Shown one piece after another: positions 59,385 to 64,000 of a stretch of 64,000 nucleotides of DNA (position 1 is the first letter of the stretch; every line of letters starts with the position of its first letter). Origin of the DNA: Henriciella marina DSM 19595. GTDB taxonomy: Bacteria; Pseudomonadota; Alphaproteobacteria; Caulobacterales; Hyphomonadaceae. Below the pieces are notes generated by a model. That model saw only the letters and a list, made by a program, of their open reading frames with translations, was not told the origin of the DNA and searched no databases. The stretch lies in contig NZ_AQXT01000002.1 of assembly GCF_000376805.1 (NCBI RefSeq), positions 3,209,990 to 3,273,989 of the forward strand, in the 5' to 3' direction. The translations under genes and the position numbers were made by a program.

Positions 59385-59762
59385 ATGGAAAAGACAAATG
59401 CCATTCTCGCCTTCTCGGCGCTGGCCCAGGAGGGGCGGCTTGATGTGTTCAGGCTGCTGGTGAAGGCCGGGCCTGAGGGGCTTGCCGCCGGTGTCATCGC
59501 TGAGAGGACGGGCCGAGCGGCGAATACAATGTCGGCGCAGCTCAACCTCCTGTCCCAGGCGGGCCTCATCGAGAGCCGCCGCGATGGCCGGTCGATCATC
59601 TATTCGGCCTGTTTCGGTCAGGTGAGCGACCTCATCGTTTTTCTGATGGAAGACTGCTGCGCGGGCGAGGCCTGCGTGGCGAGCAATGTCCAGGCGGCCG
59701 CCGAACGCGCGCTCTGCTGCGCACCTGCGGATGCCTCTAACTCAAGGAAATCTCTGCAATGA
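59385..59762 (+). CDS. arsR: ArsR-family arsenic-responsive repressor
   Basis: 125 residues. Winged helix-turn-helix: FRLLVKAGPEGLAAGVIAERTGRAANTMSAQLNLLSQAGLIESRRDGRSIIYS. The metal-binding cysteines are C-terminal (Cys91, Cys92, Cys97, in EDCCAGEAC), like the Acidithiobacillus ArsR type. A second CC pair is near residue 110. The stop overlaps arsI by ATGA. Confidence 0.9.
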   Translation: MEKTNAILAFSALAQEGRLDVFRLLVKAGPEGLAAGVIAERTGRAANTMSAQLNLLSQAGLIESRRDGRSIIYSACFGQVSDLIVFLMEDCCAGEACVASNVQAAAERALCCAPADASNSRKSLQ

Positions 59763-60238
59763 AACGCCTTCATGTTCATGTCGCTGTCGATGACATCGCC
59801 CGCGCGGCCAAATTCTACGAAACGATGTTTGCTGCGCCGCCGAGCGTGCTGAAACCCGATTACGCCAAATGGATGCTGGACGATCCGCGCGTCAATTTCG
59901 CGATCAGCGCGCGCGGCGCAAAGGCCGGGGTTGAGCATCTTGGCATTCAGGTCGAGGACGCCGGTGAGCTCGCCGACGTCTATGCCCGTATGGAAGCGGC
60001 CGATGCGCCTGTGCTGGAGGAAGGCGAGACCGTTTGCTGTTATGCGCGCTCGGAGAAAAGCTGGGTCACCGACCCGGCGGGCGTCGCTTGGGAAGTGTTC
60101 CGCACCGATGGTGAGGCGGCAGAGTATGGCGGCGGCGCTGTCGCAGATAGCGGGCGGCTTGCCATGACGCCGACCGGGCGCCCCGACAGCACAAGTTGCA
60201 CGCCAGAGCCTGCGGCCCAGAAACAAGCCTGTTGCTGA
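59759..60238 (+). CDS. arsI: ArsI/CadI-family VOC protein (C-As lyase-like)
   Basis: 159 residues. ArsI cleaves the carbon-arsenic bond of trivalent organoarsenicals. The VOC ligands and arsenic-binding pair line up: His5, His60, Glu112, and vicinal Cys93-Cys94 (in TVCCYARSEKSW). The C-terminus ends KQACC, an extra Cys pair. Some members are called CadI and respond to cadmium. It lies between arsR and acr3. Confidence 0.85.
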   Translation: MKRLHVHVAVDDIARAAKFYETMFAAPPSVLKPDYAKWMLDDPRVNFAISARGAKAGVEHLGIQVEDAGELADVYARMEAADAPVLEEGETVCCYARSEKSWVTDPAGVAWEVFRTDGEAAEYGGGAVADSGRLAMTPTGRPDSTSCTPEPAAQKQACC

Positions 60239-60250
60239 GGGCTTTGAGGC

Positions 60251-61321
60251 ATGGGCAATTTTGAACGATATCTCTCCGTCTGGGTGGCGCTCGCCATCGC
60301 GGCGGGGATCGGTCTGGGGCAGGTCTTGCCCGGCGTCTTTGGCGCGCTTGCGGGCTTTGAATACGCCAATGTGAACTTTGCGGTCGCCATCCTGATCTGG
60401 GCGATGGTCTGGCCGATGATGATCGGGGTGGACTTCTCCTCGCTCGCCCGGGTGGGGGAGAAGCCGACAGGGCTCCTCATTACGCTTGTGGTCAACTGGC
60501 TCATCAAGCCTTTTACCATGGCGGCGCTGGGGGTGGTCTTTTTCCGTTATGTCTTTGCCGGGCTGATCCCCGAAGCGGATGCTGAAGGCTATATCGCAGG
60601 GCTCATCCTGCTCGGCGCGGCGCCCTGTACGGCGATGGTCTTCATCTGGTCACAGCTGACGCGCGGCGACCCGAACTATACCCTCGTCCAGGTCAGCGTA
60701 AATGACGCGATCATGGTCGTCGCGTTCGCGCCCATCGTGGCGCTGCTGCTGGGCATGACCGACATCATCGTGCCGTGGGAGACGCTGCTCCTCTCGGTCG
60801 GGCTCTATGTCGTCGTGCCGCTGGTCGCGGGGATCGGCGTGCGCCAGATGCTGAAGGCGCGGGGCGGTGACGTGGCCGTCGATGGCTTCATCGAGCGGGT
60901 AAAGCCTGCCTCGGTGCTCGGCCTCCTGCTGACCGTGGTCCTTCTCTTCGGGTTTCAGGGGGAGGTGATCCTCTCACAGCCGCTCATCATCGCGCTGATT
61001 GCCGTGCCGATCCTGATCCAGTCCTATGGCATGTTCGCGGTCGCCTATGGCGCGGCCTATGCCTTGAAAGTCCCGCACAATGTCGCCGCGCCCTGTGCGC
61101 TGATCGGGACATCGAACTTCTTTGAGCTGGCGGTTGCTGTGGCGATCTCTCTCTTCGGGCTCAATTCCGGTGCGGCGCTCGCGACCGTTGTTGGCGTGCT
61201 GGTGGAAGTGCCGGTGATGCTGTCTCTGGTGGCGTTTGCGAACCGGACGCGGGGGGCGTTTGTGGAGGGTGAAACTGTCGCTGGCGAGGGGCGGGTGAGG
61301 GCTTCGGCGGAGACAAAGTGA
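60251..61321 (+). CDS. acr3: Arsenite efflux permease Acr3
   Basis: 356 residues with about ten membrane segments. ACR3-family motifs: [37 protein letters not shown] with the essential Cys, and [20 protein letters not shown]. Pumps As(III) out using the proton gradient. It ends arsR-arsI-acr3; no arsenate reductase gene is adjacent. Confidence 0.93.
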   Translation: MGNFERYLSVWVALAIAAGIGLGQVLPGVFGALAGFEYANVNFAVAILIWAMVWPMMIGVDFSSLARVGEKPTGLLITLVVNWLIKPFTMAALGVVFFRYVFAGLIPEADAEGYIAGLILLGAAPCTAMVFIWSQLTRGDPNYTLVQVSVNDAIMVVAFAPIVALLLGMTDIIVPWETLLLSVGLYVVVPLVAGIGVRQMLKARGGDVAVDGFIERVKPASVLGLLLTVVLLFGFQGEVILSQPLIIALIAVPILIQSYGMFAVAYGAAYALKVPHNVAAPCALIGTSNFFELAVAVAISLFGLNSGAALATVVGVLVEVPVMLSLVAFANRTRGAFVEGETVAGEGRVRASAETK

Positions 61322-61336
61322 GGCCGTGTGTATCGG

Positions 61337-61864
61337 CTACCGGGCCAGCCAGCCATCGACCCAGTTATCGAGATCCTCCCAGTCGGTGTATTCCTTGTCC
61401 TTTCCGATTTCGGCATCCGGATCCTTCGCCGAAATGATCCTTTTCATGATCAGGCGCGTGAAAAGATCGTACGTCGAAGGCAGATAGGCGCCCGCTACAT
61501 GCCTGGTCGCTTCGGGTCTCCACCCCGTGGCTGCGCTGAAATCGCCGAGGATATTGTCGAGATTTCTCCAGTCGTCGGCTTCATGACCGGCCGCCGCCAG
61601 TGACACCGAGATGAACCGCGAGGATCTGGCCGCGAGCTTGTCCGCATGGGCCGAAGCGAATTCGATCAAAGCCTTCGGATAGTGGCCGACATGGATCGGC
61701 GCGGCGAGCATGACAGCGTCGAAGCGGTCTATTTCAATGCCGCCAGCGTCCTTGAGCGCGAGCAATTCCACACTATGCCCGGCATCAACGGCCCTGTCTG
61801 CCACGTGCCGCGCGATTTTCCGGGTCTGACCTTCCTTCGTGGCATAGCCGATGAGAAGTTTCAT
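61337..61864 (-). CDS. Flavodoxin-domain protein, HemG-like
   Basis: 175 residues. Flavodoxin fold: phosphate loop YATKEGQTRKIA, AAPIHVGHYPKAL, and C-terminal KEYTDWEDLDNW. It resembles the menaquinone-dependent protoporphyrinogen oxidase HemG. Alphaproteobacteria usually have another enzyme for that step, so this may be a general flavodoxin-like protein. Convergent with acr3. Confidence 0.83.
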   Translation of the reverse strand: MKLLIGYATKEGQTRKIARHVADRAVDAGHSVELLALKDAGGIEIDRFDAVMLAAPIHVGHYPKALIEFASAHADKLAARSSRFISVSLAAAGHEADDWRNLDNILGDFSAATGWRPEATRHVAGAYLPSTYDLFTRLIMKRIISAKDPDAEIGKDKEYTDWEDLDNWVDGWLAR

Positions 61865-62071
61865 GTCTCGAAGTCCTTCCTGTCCGAAGCCGGGATGAGC
61901 TGCCCGCCAAGCTAACTTGATGGCAGAATGGCCGACATCCGGAAAACTACGCAGCGGAGGGGAGGGGCTTTGTGGAGAGCGAGGGGAGCGCGATTGATGC
62001 CGCCCAGCAGGTGCGGCCGCAGGCTCCGGTTTTCGGAGTGCGGCGAGAGGATTTGAGGGGGCGGGGCCGGG
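61865..62071. other. 207-base gap without a supported gene
   Basis: GC-rich, with a CTCCGGTTTTCGGAG hairpin (62032-62046). It includes the region before the flavodoxin start and the end of the small Trp-rich gene. No RNA gene, repeat or terminator was identified with confidence. Confidence 0.4.
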
Positions 62072-62419
62072 TTATGGCGGCTGGAGCGGGGTGTATGGGG
62101 CGTGTGCCATAGTTGCAGGCAGGGTCCAGCAGGGGTGCCCCGGCAGTTCAATGCGCGTGCAGGCTGCGACGACGGCATAAGACGGCTCCAGCGCGAGGGC
62201 CGCGCGCGTCCATGGGGCGGGGTCAAAGCCTTCCGGCAGGGCGCCGCGCTGGTGCCGCTCGGCCTCGGTAAGCTCCCAGGCAGACACCCAGATGACGCCA
62301 TCCTCGCGCAGGTGCCAGTTCACCCAGCCTCGGCCGTCTGCCTGCGCCTCATGGAAGGTGTCGTCGAGACGGCGAAGATAATGAAACAGCGTCCGCCAGT
62401 GCCGCACCGGCACCCGCAT
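62072..62419 (-). CDS. Small Trp-rich protein, unknown function
   Basis: 115 residues from ATG 62419, with GGAG 7 bases upstream; ATG 62455 would add 12 residues without a ribosome binding site. Six or more Trp residues (HWRTLFHYL, GRGWVNWHL, GVIWVSAWELTE, APWTRAA) suggest a real soluble fold. No family recognised. Codon use is like the flanks, in contrast to the RT gene upstream. Confidence 0.5.
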   Translation of the reverse strand: MRVPVRHWRTLFHYLRRLDDTFHEAQADGRGWVNWHLREDGVIWVSAWELTEAERHQRGALPEGFDPAPWTRAALALEPSYAVVAACTRIELPGHPCWTLPATMAHAPYTPLQPP

Positions 62420-62503
62420 CAGACAGCTCCATATGATCGCCCAGGTCAGCTCCATCGGTGAGGGTTATAGACGGGGGCGTGGGGAGGGGGATGGAATGGT
62501 GGA

Positions 62504-63844
62504 CTACTTAGCCTTTGAGCGCCGTTCCATGTCCGTTTCTTGGAGCAGAGCCGTGGAAGGGATCCCTAGAGCGCGCATTCTTGTCGCCGAAGAGGCGCTT
62601 GTAAGTAATCGCTTGATGATATGGTCGTAGCGACCAACAAGATTAGAAGTATCATCGTCCAAATGCCGAAACGTTTGTACGTCGGTACAAAAAGAAAAGG
62701 ATTTCTGCCACCCAAACAGTCTCCTTCCTAAGTTGTCCAGCGTTGCGCTTCTAGATTTACGTGGGTCAAAATTTGGATCGCCTTTGACCAGTGCGTCGAT
62801 TGCTTTGCGAGATGAATTCAACGTGTCGCGCACTTCTGATTTAATGCGATCAACTGAAGCCTTGCTTGGAACGCATCGATTGGGCTGAATTGTGCATCCC
62901 AAAAGGTTGAAAGAATCGGTACAAACTCCGCGACGGGCCTTTGTAGACCCCTTCACGGGTGGGTACAGTTCGAAGTCCCACTTTCCGAGTTCGGTCTCGG
63001 CAAAATGGACGGCTGCATCCAACGTTTGATCAGTTTCGCCGATAAGAAATAGGTCGTCGATATATCGTACGGCCGTCACTTTACGATCGTTCAGTTCATG
63101 GTCGAAGTCATGCAGTAGTATGTTTCCGGCTAGGGCCGAAAGTGAGGAACCTTGAGCGACGCCAATGCCGCCTTCTGGAAATAGGGAAGCATACGTGTCT
63201 AGCTCGTCCTTGTTCGCCAGGTTCACTTCTAAAGCAGATGCAAACAGGCTACTTAAAGCGTCATCCCGGGTCTGGTCGCGGACAATTTTTACAACGTTCT
63301 CAGTCGGTATATTTGTAAAAAATGCTTTTATATCAGATTGATAGAATACCTTACCACCATCGGCCATTGCGGCGAGTACAAGTCTAATCGCAGGCTGAAC
63401 TCCTCCGTACGGCTTCATTAGTCCACCCACACCGAATTTTGAACAATTGATGTCGTTTAGCGTGCCAAGCCGAACATCACGCTTTGGCAAGTACTTCGAA
63501 TTGGGATTGGATGGATCTTCGACTGCCCGTGGCTGCAGAACTTGGAGTATCGCTCTTTGAACTACCCTGTTGGTCATCGTCCCAATCGCAATCGGGCGAG
63601 GGTCCTTGCCCGCAGCGATCCTGGATTTTTTGTCCTTCAGTACTCCTTGTACCGCGTCAAATTCGAAGCGGTGTTGACGGAGTTGCGTTTGAATTCTTTT
63701 TAAGTGCCGATGGCTTTGGTGCTCAAACTCGGAGGCTTGGCCTCGAATCTGACCGTTCTTGGACTGAAGTGCACTGCGACGTACATGGCGCCAAGCCGAA
63801 TGGAGGTTTTCAGTTTTGCGAACATCATCGAATAATGTCGTCAC
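62504..63844 (-). CDS. Stand-alone reverse transcriptase
   Basis: 446 residues from the GTG at 63844, with GGAG 7 bases upstream; the open frame to 63952 has no ribosome binding site. Reverse transcriptase motifs: RPIAIG (83-88), SDIKAFFTNIP (motif A Asp171), AQGSSLSALAGN (motif B), YIDD (261-264, motif C), and FNLLGC (about 312-317). The C-terminal part after 330 has LGRRLFGWQKSFSFC and is not the maturase X or HNH of group II introns. No retron VTG motif is visible after YIDD. GC is visibly lower than in neighbours. It could be a defence-associated (DRT/UG-class) RT; the group could not be assigned. Confidence 0.85.
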   Translation of the reverse strand: MTTLFDDVRKTENLHSAWRHVRRSALQSKNGQIRGQASEFEHQSHRHLKRIQTQLRQHRFEFDAVQGVLKDKKSRIAAGKDPRPIAIGTMTNRVVQRAILQVLQPRAVEDPSNPNSKYLPKRDVRLGTLNDINCSKFGVGGLMKPYGGVQPAIRLVLAAMADGGKVFYQSDIKAFFTNIPTENVVKIVRDQTRDDALSSLFASALEVNLANKDELDTYASLFPEGGIGVAQGSSLSALAGNILLHDFDHELNDRKVTAVRYIDDLFLIGETDQTLDAAVHFAETELGKWDFELYPPVKGSTKARRGVCTDSFNLLGCTIQPNRCVPSKASVDRIKSEVRDTLNSSRKAIDALVKGDPNFDPRKSRSATLDNLGRRLFGWQKSFSFCTDVQTFRHLDDDTSNLVGRYDHIIKRLLTSASSATRMRALGIPSTALLQETDMERRSKAK

Positions 63845-64000
63845 TTTAGTCTCCGCTCGGGCCCTTCGTTCATACAATCCCGACCGTTGACGGGGGACCA
63901 TCCACTGCGCACGATCTTGTCGTGCCAACAGACAACTCAGCCGCCGAAGCAACTTCGATGATACCGCCTAGGCCCTCGCGCCTTGCCGATTGCTCATGCG
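63845..64000. other. Upstream region of the reverse transcriptase, window edge
   Basis: 156 bases upstream of the RT. It holds a perfect hairpin, GCACGA and TCGTGC arms (63909-63925), 65 bases from the GTG. Whether it belongs to a non-coding RNA or to another gene cannot be decided. Confidence 0.35.

Noticed and set aside
62504..63844. Retron interpretation of the reverse transcriptase
   Set aside because: No VTG motif follows YIDD, the C-terminal region differs, and no clear msr-msd was seen in the short upstream stretch; kept open only as a possibility.

Overview
The window is about 64 kb of a high-GC alphaproteobacterial chromosome, most likely from the Hyphomonadaceae/Caulobacterales (Hyphomonas, Henriciella or a relative). 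The evidence is a GcrA cell-cycle regulator gene, a complete division and cell wall (dcw) cluster continuing into lpxC-bamD-recN-ligA, a TorF-type porin, a TacA-like response regulator, and near-consensus CtrA boxes and GANTC (CcrM-type) sites in the promoters of envelope genes. The family placement is inference from gene content.

Layout. 1-6.2 kb: the 3' part of an M2 zinc peptidase, a lipoprotein M28 peptidase, a BolA protein, a secreted PAN-domain protein, an ABC-F ATPase (Uup) and an ABC-2 permease. 6.4-9.6 kb: gcrA behind DnaA-box-like sites, a KefB-type antiporter and a TorF-type porin. 9.7-15.0 kb (minus strand): trkH-proA-nadD-rsfS-rlmH and a short-chain dehydrogenase; rsfS appears to start at CTG. 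15.0-35.3 kb: a 363-bp control region with MraZ boxes, then mraZ-rsmH-ftsL-ftsI-murE-murF-mraY-murD-ftsW-murG, murC-murB and ddl-ftsQ-ftsA-ftsZ, interrupted by two genes on the opposite strand (DUF3291; formate/nitrite transporter). 35.4-41.7 kb: lpxC, an XRE regulator, bamD, recN, ligA. 41.7-49.9 kb: aminopeptidase P, prmA, a cyclophilin, a Tyr/Gly-rich secreted protein, dapB, a thiolase and a TacA-like sigma-54 activator. 50-56.7 kb: an Ada-like alkyltransferase, a membrane protein, gloA, a lower-GC pair (YidD-like and DUF4177-like), then an ABC1 kinase, CPBP protease, thioesterase, alpha/beta hydrolase and GNAT. 56.7-59.3 kb: a small mobile element, a marR-nitroreductase operon with a palindromic operator, and a DUF421 protein. 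59.3-61.9 kb: an arsenic operon (arsR-arsI-acr3) and a flavodoxin. 62-64 kb: a Trp-rich small gene and a low-GC stand-alone reverse transcriptase.

How it works together. The central 26 kb encodes nearly all of peptidoglycan precursor synthesis (MurC-F, MraY, MurG, MurB, Ddl; DapB elsewhere supplies the meso-DAP branch), the septal synthase and flippase/polymerase (FtsI, FtsW, FtsL, FtsQ) and the division ring (FtsA, FtsZ), followed by outer-membrane genes (LpxC, BamD). The promoter signals suggest that cell-cycle factors (CtrA, CcrM/GcrA, DnaA, MraZ) coordinate this set; that is inference from motifs.

Most notable: (i) a 276-bp MITE-like element with 21-bp inverted ends sits in a CTAG that was probably the shared stop overlap of two convergent genes, so each gene kept its own stop; three intact CTAG overlaps of the same type lie elsewhere in the window; (ii) a non-retron reverse transcriptase in low-GC DNA at the right edge, a candidate defence gene; (iii) a YidD-like gene away from its usual locus, paired with a DUF4177-like gene.
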